Origin: Ophiocordyceps camponoti-saundersi (nom. inval.)
Lineage: Eukaryota > Ascomycota > Sordariomycetes > Hypocreales > Ophiocordycipitaceae
Direction of reading: 5' to 3'
NCBI GenBank assembly: GCA_003339415.1
Contig: PDHQ01000042.1
Location: forward strand, 124,001-188,000
Length of the DNA stretch: 64,000 bases
A model generated the notes under the pieces. The model was not told where the DNA came from, did not search any database, and worked only from the letters and a program-made list of their open reading frames with translations. The stretch's first letter is position 1. The number at the start of each line of letters is the position of its first letter. The position numbers and the translations under genes are program-made. Below are positions 41,932 through 52,100 of this stretch, piece after piece.

Positions 41932-43926
41932 ATGGCCGCCTCCTCTCCCTCCCAACCGTATCAAAACTTTTCCACCAAGAGCTCTCAATCATCCCCTCCA
42001 TTTGTCCATACTCGACCTGGCCACTCCATGCCCGGACGTGTCTCGAGCCCGGGCGTCAACCAGCCCTCGGAGAGTGACAACTCTTCATCTTACAAGTCCT
42101 TTCGCCCCTTGTGGAGGAGGCATATGAGGAGGGTATCGCGCTTGCCCCGGGACAGAGGCCATCACGTCACTTCGTCCGAGTCGTCCTCGCAGACTTTCAT
42201 TACTGTTTGTCAACCTCCATCTTGGGAAGCCGCCCCTCAGGATGACTTGTCGTCATCATTCTCTTCCCGTTCGTCGACGGAGAGTAGCAGTGCCCCCTCG
42301 CAACATCGACCCGAGAGCATCCGTGCCTTTGGAAAAATTCTCTTCCATCGCCGCGCCAAATCGAAGCGAGACGGCCGCTCCCGTGCCTCGTCTGCCAGTT
42401 CCATCTACTCTGTCGACGCCTCTGCCTCCAACGATTTCTCCCTTCCCGCATTCTTCTCGAGACGGAAGCCTCTCCGTGATGAACCCGCCCTGAAAAAGGT
42501 CCACATCTCAGGCCCCTTCAACTTCCAGCACCTGGCCCACAAGGCCAGGGCCCATCACTCACCCGGCCCATGCCGCCGGCCCGCGCCCGCTCCGCCCTTT
42601 CAACTCTCCCCGGACATTGGGCCGCAGTTTGATCGCTTTCATCATGCTGGCGCTCACCGCCTGCCTTTGCTACCCCATAACACCGCTCCAAGCACAGCGC
42701 CCGCCGGCCTCAGACAGCTCTCGCCGCTGTCCTCACATCATCAGCCAGCCATGCCCGGTTTCGTTCATGGACGGACGCATCCCCTCGTCACCACCGTCTC
42801 CCCGAGCTCTCCGTCACCTGTTCCTTCACCGACTACCGAGAGGCCGCGGACGGGCGGCAGTTATGTGCGGATGCAGCCCATCTGCATGGTGAATCTCGAG
42901 CGAGAGCTTCCACCGCTGCCCGTCTTCCGTGGACGTCGCTCGATGTCTGAGGAGGAAGAGAAGGAGAAGCCGCCGGTTGTGGGACTTGGCTTGTATCGGC
43001 CGACTTGCCAAGCTCCGGAGTCGACGTGTACTGTGGCGTCCAAGGACGGTCGCCCATTGTCGAGACGGTCGAGCACCGCATCAGTTTGGCCTCGAGCGAG
43101 ACAGTCGGTGGTCGGAGGTTGCTGGCATCGCGCGAGTGTAGCGTCGGAAACGCTCGGCCGCCCCGATGGTGCAGCGCCACGGACCATGGCCGCGGCCGCG
43201 ACCGAGAACACAGAGGACGAGGACGCGACATCTCTCGGGGGAAGTTGGGAGGACGACATCGACTACTGCTACGAGCACGAAGCCGAAGCCGACTGCAACT
43301 TTCCCTGGGACCGGCCCTCGCTTGAAACTGCCCGAGAATCCAACGGGGAGACGGAGTTTGTTGACGGCCAAAACGCCCAGTCTCCGAGCCTATTCCTTTC
43401 GGAGAATGGCGACAGGCATCACAGTAATTTCGAGTCGGACGAACTAGCCGAAGCCTATCGCGGCTGGGAATTGCGCAAAGGGTGCGAGTTGCCGCGATCT
43501 AGCGCCTCTACCGTCACCGACTCGTCCTGCGGCTCCGACTCGACGGAGAAGCGTCACATGTCGACGGCGTCGTCGCGGACGACGCTCACTCGACGAACAG
43601 CCAGCAGCAGCACCTCGCTCGACAAGTTTTCCATGGACTCCCCCTGTGCGGCCGCCTCGGAGTCGGGAGCGGACCGTCTTGTCACCGCCGACGTCGTGCC
43701 GGACCTGGCGCCGTTGTTTGCCGACGGCAGAAGAGGAAACCACAAGAGTCACGCGAGCGAGTCTTTGCTCATGGACGAGCCAAAGGTCTTGACCGGTTTT
43801 AGCTCGTGGCCCCGACGACGGCGAGCTCGAACGGCAAACTCGAGCACACAGACGCCGCCGCTTGCCGAGCGATGCTACCCCTTGTTTCCTCGTGCCTACT
43901 CGAACAACAATTGCGCGAGTCCTTAA
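41932..43926 (+). CDS. CRIB-motif protein, possible Cdc42/Rac effector
   Basis: Single exon, 664 residues. The only recognisable element is a CRIB core at residues 192-203, ISGPFNFQHLAH, matching ISxPxxFxHxxH; a basic lead-in KKVH precedes it. Such motifs bind GTP-loaded Cdc42 or Rac. The upstream part is Ser/Arg-rich (FRPLWRRHMRRVSRLPRDRG near 58-77 and FHRRAKSKRDGRSRASSASS near 135-160), and the rest is Ser/Pro-rich with acidic patches; no kinase, PH or GAP domain follows. It could be a scaffold for polarity, comparable in logic to Gic1/Gic2, but I see no homology beyond the motif. The first ATG of the frame follows a CT-rich leader. Convergent with POB3. Confidence 0.8.
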   Translation: MAASSPSQPYQNFSTKSSQSSPPFVHTRPGHSMPGRVSSPGVNQPSESDNSSSYKSFRPLWRRHMRRVSRLPRDRGHHVTSSESSSQTFITVCQPPSWEAAPQDDLSSSFSSRSSTESSSAPSQHRPESIRAFGKILFHRRAKSKRDGRSRASSASSIYSVDASASNDFSLPAFFSRRKPLRDEPALKKVHISGPFNFQHLAHKARAHHSPGPCRRPAPAPPFQLSPDIGPQFDRFHHAGAHRLPLLPHNTAPSTAPAGLRQLSPLSSHHQPAMPGFVHGRTHPLVTTVSPSSPSPVPSPTTERPRTGGSYVRMQPICMVNLERELPPLPVFRGRRSMSEEEEKEKPPVVGLGLYRPTCQAPESTCTVASKDGRPLSRRSSTASVWPRARQSVVGGCWHRASVASETLGRPDGAAPRTMAAAATENTEDEDATSLGGSWEDDIDYCYEHEAEADCNFPWDRPSLETARESNGETEFVDGQNAQSPSLFLSENGDRHHSNFESDELAEAYRGWELRKGCELPRSSASTVTDSSCGSDSTEKRHMSTASSRTTLTRRTASSSTSLDKFSMDSPCAAASESGADRLVTADVVPDLAPLFADGRRGNHKSHASESLLMDEPKVLTGFSSWPRRRRARTANSSTQTPPLAERCYPLFPRAYSNNNCASP

Positions 43927-44688
43927 TTTCACTCGCTCTTCCTTCTTCCCCCCTCCTTGTTGTCTGACTTGCTTCTTTGGCGAATGGTGTAGAGAATAAA
44001 AAGGTCGGCCGTTGCTATACCTCTTGTTAGGGCTCAAGGCACGGACGAATCAAGACCTTGCACGAATGACGTCGGTCCTTTTTCCTTGATGGTTTTCCTT
44101 TTCCTCTTTCTTTTTCTCCATCTCCACCCCCTGTATCCAGCTCTTCTTCATTGCCGTGCGGAGAAAGCAAGGGGATGAGACACGAGGGTTTGACCAGGTG
44201 TGTTGTGACGCGCAATGAGGTGCCCAACAACGACGGGCTATGAAGTAGAAATCGGGGGCCAACGGCAGACGCGTCGAGACGACGAGGAGGCAGTGTGACG
44301 AGTTCGTTGACGGTGGGTGGTGACACAAGTAGGGGTGGGTGGGTGAAGAGATTTTGTCGAAATGAAGGACGACGGTGACGGCTTCGGCAGGCAGCATCAG
44401 CGAGAGCGTATGGAGTAGGCCAATGGAGGGGAATTTGGTGTCTCGGATGCGTGTGAACGAATGCTGGGGGCAACTTGGTGTTTGTTGGTGGTGGTGATGG
44501 TTTAGTTGACGACGTCGACGTGATATCTCGACGGTAAAGATTGATTCCCCCGCGGCAAATCTGCGTGGCGTTGTGTCTCTATCAGTAGGTGCGTAATCTC
44601 TTTCCCTTTTCCAGCCATCGATGGTCAGATAGAATAAGCAAGTCGATAGGTAATGGATGTGACGAAAGTCGTGGTCAATTAACTGCTC

Positions 44689-44723
<35 letters not shown>

Positions 44724-44993
44724 GCTGCTGCTGTAGGTAAATTCCCTTTACCCCCCTTTTTTCTTTCTCCCACGCTACGCCCAACGCCGGCCTCGCGGTT
44801 TGGGGGTGGACGAGCTCTAATCGCCTCCCCTCCCTCCACGACCCCTTTTTTTAAAAGCAACGGCAATGGGGAAACGGAATCGAGAGAATAGAGGAGAGAG
44901 TGAATCCATGACGTAGATGGAAGGCGTCAATTGAAGGTCAAGAGGAATAGGAAAGATGGAAAACGAGAAAGGGAGAAGGAAAAAAAAAGAGAA
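43927..44993. other. Convergent intergenic, CRIB-motif gene and POB3
   Basis: About 1.07 kb between two stop codons. It has a GCT/CAG trinucleotide run at about 44688-44733. A 244-codon minus-strand frame across it (44050-44784) reads through that run as poly-Gln and lacks any domain, so it is not called. Confidence 0.6.
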
Positions 44994-46959
44994 TCATGAC
45001 TTGTTCGTCTTCTGCTTCTTCTTCTTCGGGGCCTTTTCCTCTTCCTCGTCTACGCCGCTCTCGTCCGAGCCTGTGCCGGAGCTCTCGTGGGCGCTGTCGA
45101 ACTCCTCTGCCACGTCGCTGTCGCTGTCGGCCTGGAAGTCCTCGTCTACGGATTCGGAGTCTTCGTCTGCTGAGCCGCGATCGAGACGGGCGGATTGTTT
45201 GGAGGCGGGTCCTTTGTTTTTATCTTTTGGCGGTGCGTCGTCGTCTTCGTCTTCGTCTTCGTCGTCGTCGTCGTCGTCGTCTGCGGCTTCTGCGCGGAGA
45301 GCTGCGGCTAGCATGTTTGCGTCTTCGTCGATTTCGTTCTTGACTCTTAGGCCTTTTAGTTTGAAGAAGGTCTCTAGGGCTTTTAGGTCCTCGCGGTTGA
45401 TGTTGCTGAATTGCTGGGGCGAGGCTACGCCCTTCATTGCGACTGTGATGTCGAAGGTTGAGAGGGTGGCGACGGCGCCTCCGACGCGGGAGAAGGTGAC
45501 GGATTGGGTTTGTTCGTAGGCTATGTATGTTGCTGGTTTGGGCACGAACATGAAGGCTTTTTCGAGGCAGTAGAGGAAGCCTTCGCTGGCTTTGATGGAG
45601 CACTTGATGCCATATTGACTGCGGTGACTGTTTTTTTTTTTGTTTTGGTGAGTTGGAGTTTGTAAGAGTGTAAACGAAGGAAAAAAGAGTGAACAGGGTG
45701 GTTTAACGTACGTGATAAAGTCCTTGGCCGGCGAAGAAATCTTCTTGTTGCCCAGGCCGCGGAAGATCTTGGCGACAACGTGGTGAAGCGGTTCCTCGTA
45801 ATGCGGCTGGAGCTTGTCCTTGTACTTGGTCTGAAGGTCGGCCTCGTCGAGGTTGAGATCAATGGTAACCTCCTCGTCCTTCTTGAACTGCATCACCACG
45901 AAGGGGTAGCGGGTTTGACCCTGGCGAAGGGGGGGATCGAGGCCGATGCAGAGCATGCAATGCATGTCGTCTGGCTTGGGGAGCACCATGAACTTTTTAA
46001 CGGCATCATACTGAATCTTATAATCGTAGGTTTTACCGCGCAGGCGGAACGAGGCTTCGTACATGTCGATATCGAAGCGGCCACTTTTAGGGGAGGGGAA
46101 ATGTTAGCAGCAGTAGAGGCACAGAGGGATGCGAGACAGGAGACGACGAACCGAGGCGTAAGATGGAGGACATCAAGGAAACTAGCAATGGTGTCTCCGG
46201 CCATCTCGCCAATCTCGGCCTTTTCGATGAGCGTCTCGTAGAAGAGGGTGGCAGCGTTGTGCTCCTCGGCGGCGTCGTCACTACCGGCGTCATCGCCTTC
46301 GGCTTCCTTCTTCGTCGCCGTGCCGGGGATGTAGAAGCGCATCTCGACGAGCTGATCCCCTCCGGCGCCGGCCTTCTTGCCCTTGCCACGAGCACCGCCC
46401 TGGCCAGCCGTCCCAGTGTCGTTGGCGTCCTGAGGCAGCGACATCTCGACAGCGACCTCGTTCCGGCCCGCAAGGTTCGTGTTTGCAATCTCCGAGTAGG
46501 GAAGCTCAAACGCAGGTTTATTCTGCACGCCGAAGACCAACTCGGCCTTCTGGAACTCGGCTTTTCCCCAGTTCCAGCCGCGCAGAGCATGCTCCTTGTT
46601 CTCCAGAGGAGTGCTGTACCAGTTCTTGAAGACTTTGGTGAGACGATCCAGGTCGGCGTGCTGGAATCCGTCGAGCTGGATGATGCCCGAATTGCGCTGC
46701 AGGATGCGAACCTCGTAGCCCTTCGCCGCACGGCTCCATTGCGCGCCGCCGATTTTGTCCCGGTCGAGAGTGAAGGTTTCGCCTCCGCCGGCGGGTTTCC
46801 ATCCGAAGCCGGTCTCTGCGAACCTGCACTTGCCGCTCTCCTTGGAGAGGTCAAGGTAGATGCCGTCGAAGCTCTCGCTACGGGTGAGTGAGTTAGTAAG
46901 AGGGCGTGCGAGGAGAAAGGGAAAGGAGGGTGAGGAGAGAATACTCACATGGCTGTCAT
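44994..46959 (-). CDS. pob3: FACT complex subunit POB3 (SSRP1-like)
   Basis: Four exons (46959-46949, 46877-46152, 46083-45712, 45627-44994) give 580 residues. POB3 with SPT16 forms FACT, which reorganises nucleosomes during transcription and replication. The N-terminal dimerisation/PH-like part begins ESFDGIYLDLSKESGKCRF; the SSRP1 middle PH domains contain DIDMYEASFRLRGKTYDYKI and KCSIKASEGFLYCLEKAF. The C-terminus is a long Asp/Glu stretch with a Lys-rich end and, as usual in fungi, no HMG box. The first exon is only 11 nt (MTA plus two bases) and is inferred from the conserved MTAIESFD start. The second intron begins GTTCGT and ends AAAAG; the join HLTPRGRFDIDMY is family-typical. The gene is divergent from ATG15. 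Confidence 0.94.
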
Positions 46960-47622
46960 TTTCTCGAGGGTTTCTTCGCCTTTCTATCTCTCTGCTTTAC
47001 GAATGGTAAGAGAGGCTCTGGCTTTCTTTCTCTCTTCCCTGTTGAACAGATGAGGCTGGGCGGGGATGGATTTTTCTTTGTTGGCTTACATAATAACCAG
47101 CTACCGCGTCTCTACGACAGCCGCGCAACGCGTAAAGATCATACTGGACCACTGGTGGAAGATAAAGGGCACGTGCCTGCTATCTTACAGACTCTGAGAC
47201 TACAGTGCCCAAATGCCAATGCAGCTAATTAAGAACCTTCCGGCAAAGGAAGGCGGAGAGTTTTCTGTCGCGGGTCGCCACTGCCCGAACGGGTTAAGTC
47301 GGGACCTGCACGCGGGCAGCGGGGGAGGCGCAGGATCAAAGTACCTCGTGCACGTCTCTGCGCGCGGATTGGTACATGCAGGCTAAAAGACCATCCGTCA
47401 CCGGCCGAGGCTACTTCTCCTCTTCCTACTTGTCTTCCTCCTCCTTCTCCTCTTCCACCTCTTTTCCTCGTCTTCATCTTCCTGTTTCCTCTTCCTCCTT
47501 ATCCTCCTTCTTATCCAGTTTCATTCGTCACTCTTCCCCTCTCTCTCATACTTGATTCATATATGCTCTCCCCTTCTCCGTCCATCGGAGCTGCGCCACT
47601 CCTCAACAAGCGGTAGCCCACC
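46960..47622. promoter_or_regulatory. Divergent promoter region, POB3 and ATG15
   Basis: A 663-bp spacer. The 10-bp palindrome GGCACGTGCC (47168-47177) contains a CACGTG E-box near its centre-left. The ATG15 side (about 47400-47600) is CT-rich with CTTCCTC runs. Assignment of the palindrome to either gene is inference. Confidence 0.55.
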
Positions 47623-49545
47623 ATGTCATCCGTTTCCTCTGCTGGCAGAGTCATCGCCACCACCCTCCTCTCTCTACTGGCCTCTGCGCCACACCTGGCC
47701 TCAGCCGACGACAACCGCTTCCTTCCGCTCAATGAGCACGCCTTCCTTCCCCCCGGACCACCGGCGGGCTTCTCGCCGTATCCGGAGCCTCCCGCACCCG
47801 CGGAGCATTCCTTTACTCTGCGGCACATCTACCATCACGGCGTCGCCCGTTATCCCGAGCTTCATCGGAAGCGCGATGTCACCCGACGTGACGAGGATGA
47901 TCCGTCTCGCATCTTTCTCGCCGCCGCTGATGGATTTCCCGAGCACGACCTGCATCGCCTGACAGCCAAGAGCAGCGCTCGGACGATCCAGCGCATGGCT
48001 GACCGCCGACCCTCGGTCGTCGATCCCATCGTCGCCCAATCGAGGCAAAATGGCTTCGCTGCCGTTCTCGACGCCTCCGCCTGGGTAATGGATCAGGTGT
48101 CGTCTCCGGACGTGACAGACAAGAATACGGTGCTGAGCTTGGCCTACATGGCGGCCGACGCCTATGTTGAAGACGACGAAGAGCCCCGCTGGGATGACGT
48201 CGGAGCACCCTTTAACCGGAGCGCCGACTTTGGCTGGCACAGCGACGGTCTGCGCGGTCATGTCTGGGCCGACGATTCCAATACGACTGTCGTCATCGGT
48301 CTCAAGGGCACCACGCCTGCCGTCTTCGATGGCGACGGCACCACGTCCAAGGACAAGGTCAACGACAACCTGTTCTTCAGTTGCTGCTGCGCCCAGCAGG
48401 GCCAGTGGACCTGGCATCAGGTCTGCGACTGCGCCACCGGCACTTATACGTGCAACAACACGTGCGTCGTCGAGGCTCTGCGCGAGGAGAACAAGTACTA
48501 CGCTGCCGCCCGCGAGCTCTATTCCAACGTGACGGAATTGTACCCGGCTGCCACCGTCTGGCTGACGGGCCACTCGCTCGGCGGCGCCGTCACCTCCTTC
48601 CTCGGCCTGACGTACGGCTTACCCGTCGTTACCTTTGAGGCTGTCCCGGAGGCGCTGGCGGCATCTCGCCTCGGCCTACCCGTCCCGCCAGGTGCCGATC
48701 CCAGCATGCCGCAAACGCGGCAGAATACGGGCGCTTCTCACTTCGGCCACACGGCTGACCCCGTCTTCGTTGGCTCGTGCAACGGCGCGACGGCCTCGTG
48801 TTCCTTTGCCGGCTACGCCATGGAGACGGCCTGCCACACTGGTCGAGAATGCGTGTGGGACGTGGTGGCCGACAAAGGCTGGCGGGTGGGAATCGGGACG
48901 CATAAGATTCGTTCGGTGATCCAAGACGTCATTCTCGAATACGACAATGTACCGGAGTGCAAGTTTGTGCCCGATTGTCGCGACTGTGGCCAATGGAAAA
49001 TGTACGAGAGCAACGGGACGCGGACGGCGACGAGCACGGTTCCGTCGACGTCGACGATGACCCGGACTCGGACGTCGACGTGCGAGACGCCCGGATGGTT
49101 CGGTTGTCTGGACGAGTCGACGACGGGCACCCAGACGAGCACGACGACAAGCACGTCATCGTCGTCGACGTCGACGTGTAAGACGCCTGGTTGGTTCTGG
49201 TGCAAGGACAAGACGACGTCGACGAGTGACGCGACGACGACGACACAGCCCGTCACGTCCACGTCCACGTCAACGTCCACGTCAACGTGCGAGACGCCTG
49301 GTTGGTTCGGGTGCAAGGACGAGACGACGACGACGGAGACGGAGACATCCGGGTCGTCGGCATCGACGTCGTCGTCGTCGATGGCCACGACGACGACATG
49401 CAAGACGCCAGGAAAGGTTTGGGGCTGCTGGGACGAAACGTCGACGCCTACGGAAGCAGTGCCGGGCACGATGGCTTCACTGCGTCCGCCGCCGGTGACA
49501 GCGACGGCGTCAGCCGAAAGGGATTTCTTGCCGGACGAGATCTAG
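47623..49545 (+). CDS. atg15: Autophagic lipase ATG15
   Basis: Single exon, 640 residues. ATG15 is a vacuolar phospholipase that breaks down autophagic and Cvt bodies after delivery by the multivesicular-body route. An N-terminal signal anchor (about 10-28) precedes FTLRHIYHHG, and the alpha/beta-hydrolase lipase motif GHSLGG places the nucleophile at Ser318. Asp and His partners are likely in the HTADPV region and GIGTHK. Cysteine clusters such as FFSCCCAQQG and CDCATGTYTC match the family. The tail from about 465 is Ser/Thr-rich and carries four copies of a motif TC[EK]TPGxxxxCxDE, with first Cys at about 487, 519, 556 and 593; this extension is absent from yeast Atg15. The ATG is followed immediately by the signal segment. 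A 290-codon antisense frame is a shadow. Confidence 0.95.
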   Translation: MSSVSSAGRVIATTLLSLLASAPHLASADDNRFLPLNEHAFLPPGPPAGFSPYPEPPAPAEHSFTLRHIYHHGVARYPELHRKRDVTRRDEDDPSRIFLAAADGFPEHDLHRLTAKSSARTIQRMADRRPSVVDPIVAQSRQNGFAAVLDASAWVMDQVSSPDVTDKNTVLSLAYMAADAYVEDDEEPRWDDVGAPFNRSADFGWHSDGLRGHVWADDSNTTVVIGLKGTTPAVFDGDGTTSKDKVNDNLFFSCCCAQQGQWTWHQVCDCATGTYTCNNTCVVEALREENKYYAAARELYSNVTELYPAATVWLTGHSLGGAVTSFLGLTYGLPVVTFEAVPEALAASRLGLPVPPGADPSMPQTRQNTGASHFGHTADPVFVGSCNGATASCSFAGYAMETACHTGRECVWDVVADKGWRVGIGTHKIRSVIQDVILEYDNVPECKFVPDCRDCGQWKMYESNGTRTATSTVPSTSTMTRTRTSTCETPGWFGCLDESTTGTQTSTTTSTSSSSTSTCKTPGWFWCKDKTTSTSDATTTTQPVTSTSTSTSTSTCETPGWFGCKDETTTTETETSGSSASTSSSSMATTTTCKTPGKVWGCWDETSTPTEAVPGTMASLRPPPVTATASAERDFLPDEI

Positions 49546-50071
49546 TCGCCTGGCTATTCAAGCGAGCGTTGTTTCTCTTGTTCGATTTATGTGACTGAGC
49601 ACGAGGCGTCTGCGGATTGGGCGTTGGTTTGTCCTCCAGGTTGTATATATGTATGTGAAGCCAGGTAGATTGGGGCACGGACGGGGCGCATCTGTCAATC
49701 GTTGAGTAGCATTGAATTGTATACGGAAGCATTTATATCATAAGCGTCATTGCACTTGAGCAGTTATGAAATACACGCACATACTTTATATGTGGCAGAG
49801 GATTGTTTGAGGTTCTATCCAAGTCGCGGACCATCGGCTGGCCGTTTTCCCAGGTGTGCTCCGTATGGGGAGTTGGTTATCATGGCGATAAGTTATATTA
49901 TGTAAGCCCGACCGCCACTGTGTCGCCTCTCTGTTGGATCCCTATTAGCCTATTAGGTGCGCTATGCTGCAGCATGATTAGTGAATGAACACCGCCTAAT
50001 TAAGTTGGACAACGCATCTCTTCACCTCATCAACCTGTTCAGTAAGGCAACAAACACACAGGCTGCCGCCG
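49546..50071. other. Intergenic between ATG15 and SWC2
   Basis: 526 bases between tandem genes, with the ATG15 3' flank and the SWC2 promoter. One CTCCGTA word near 49860. No gene seen. Confidence 0.6.
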
Positions 50072-51077
50072 ATGGACGCAGGGTCCAAGGCTGTACCGCA
50101 GCCGCCGTCAGATAGCGACAACGACAGCGACAGCTCCCAAGATGATGCGCCGCCCACAGAATGGCTCGCGACGACACGTCAGCGGCGCTCCACGGCAGGC
50201 AACCGCATCAAATCGATGCTCGCCAGCCAAGAGCCGGACTCGGACCTAGAGCTACTCTTCGCCGAGGATGAAGAAGACGAAGGCTTCTCGGCTGAGGGTG
50301 GCGGAGAAGAGGCCGCTTCCGACGTGCAGATGGACACTTCCTCGGGCGACTCGGACGACGACTCTGACGACTCTGGCGAAGACGAAGATCAAGGCGAGAA
50401 GGAGCTCCAACGTCAATCTAAAGCTAGTCAGCGAAAGAGGTTGGCACATACGGCTATACCGGCCAAGTTTCGCAAGCGAGTTCGCATAGATGATAGTTCG
50501 AAGACGACGAAGACGACGACGCAGCAACGACCCAAGAAGAAGGCGAAAGTCGAACGAGGCTCGTGGCTCCCTTCAGCGGCGGATGCGCCGACACGAGCCT
50601 CATCCCGCCAGACGACGCGGCTGTCCAAAGAGCAACTCCACCAACAGATGGAAGAGCGCGAAGCGAGGAGACTACGGCAGCTAGAGCTGATGCAGAGCAA
50701 GGCGGCGAAACTACAAGCCACCAAGAAGGCCCCCATGACGCAGGCGCAACGTCTGGCCGAGGCGGCCGTGGTGGAGAAGGCGAACAGCAAGAGCCTCAAC
50801 CGGTGGGAGGAGGCGGAGAAGTTGAGGGAGGATGATCGTCGGGCTAAGCTCGCGGCGCTCAACAACAGGACGCTGCGAGGGCCTGTCATTACCTTTTGGG
50901 GTGGTGTCAGGCAGTGGAAGGATCAGGTTCGTGGGGCCGTCGTTGAGGCTGGCAAGCCGAAGAAGAGGAAGAAGAAGCAGCAGGAGCAGGAGCAGGAGCC
51001 TGGACAGGAGACGAGAACGGGGGATGGGACGACGGCGCAGACGATGACGGCGACGGCGACGAACACGGCGACGAACA

Positions 51078-51128
<51 letters not shown>

Positions 51129-51552
51129 CTTTGGCGCCGCCGAAGACTATGCTTGCGCCGCCGCCGACGATGCTGGCACCACCTCCGACGATGATGACAC
51201 CACCAAAGTCGATGCTGGCACCACCGAAATCGCTGCTGGCACCCCCGACGACGATGATGATGGCGCCGCCGGCGACGACACTGACGCCACCGACGTCGCT
51301 GGCACCTCCAAAGTCATTGCTGGCGGTACCGGCATCGATGATGACCGCGCCGACGGCGCCTGCCTCGGAGATGCCGCCGCCGCCGCGACCTATTAGCGCC
51401 CTAGCCGCCCCCGTCATCGGGCCACCTCCGCCGTCGGCTCCGACTGCGCAGCAACAGATGAGTTCCGCGCCACCTCGCGGGTTGCTGGCGCCGCCCAACA
51501 CGTTATGGTCTCACGTTGGTCTGGCTGCGCCTGCGCCTGCGCCGCCGCCGAA

Positions 51553-51591
<39 letters not shown>

Positions 51592-52100
51592 ATCGACGAC
51601 ACTCTCCGCGGCCGAAGAGGAGAACCCTCCGTCGCCGCCGCCGCCACCGCCACAGACGTCAGCCCGTAACGCCATCATCTACCAAAACCTCGACCGCAAC
51701 GCCATCCGCGACAAGACGATACAGACGCAGATTCTGTTTGGAAGAAAGATGACGAGGCTACCCAGTTCGTTTTTTCCCCCTCTCTCTGCCTCCCTCGCTC
51801 TCATTGTCTGTCCCTCTACACATCTCACCAGCCAACAAAAAAAAAAGACTCCCTTTCACTAACGAAAACTCCCCTCGGCGTGAAAAAGAACCGCCACAAA
51901 ACACCCCCTGCGCAATAACCAACCTCCCCGCCCGCTACCGCGACCCGCAAACGGGACTGCCGTACCGCAACGCCCTCGCCTACCGGCTTATCCAGCGGCT
52001 TCGCGGCGGGGACTACCGCTGGAGCGCCCTCCTCGGTGCCTGGGCTGGGTCTTCGGATGAGAGGCCCGCTGCTGGTGTGCCGTCGCGCTTTCGTTTGTGA
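50072..52100 (+). CDS. swc2: SWR1-complex subunit SWC2/VPS72 (YL1 family)
   Basis: Two exons give about 634 residues: 50072-51764 and, in my preferred model, 51889-52100. SWC2 binds H2A.Z-H2B and helps the SWR1 complex place it in promoters. The YL1 N-terminal region shows TRQRRSTAGNRIKSML, an acidic tract (about 65-110) and a basic segment with SWLPSAADAPTRASSR. The YL1_C domain shows CAITNLPARYRDPQTGLPYRNA and YRWSALLGAW. A long linker (about 320-560) is compositionally biased: poly-Thr from ACG repeats and some ten degenerate [LM]LAPPxT units. The intron starts GTTCGT. Two acceptors fit: AAAAAG at 51888, with a good CTAAC branch site upstream and a clean RLPKPPQ join, or CACCAG at 51831, which adds about 19 residues. 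The coordinates of start and stop are the same in both. Confidence 0.9.
51096..51355 (+). repeat. swc2: Coding repeat tract in SWC2 (ACG run and APP units)
   Basis: A run of ACG/GAC trinucleotides (about 51097-51125) encodes poly-Thr and is followed by degenerate units close to 24-30 nt encoding LAPP[PK][TS]M-like segments to about residue 427. A second ACG run lies at about 51555-51602. The unit repeats at protein level more clearly than at DNA level, so it is older than a recent slippage event. Confidence 0.8.

Noticed and set aside
44050..44784. 244-codon minus-strand frame with poly-Gln
   Set aside because: Crosses a trinucleotide repeat, no domain, lies between two gene 3' ends.
46163..46891. 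242-codon plus-strand frame
   Set aside because: Antisense to POB3 exon 2.
47701..48573. 290-codon minus-strand frame
   Set aside because: Antisense to ATG15, whose lipase motifs fix the coding strand.
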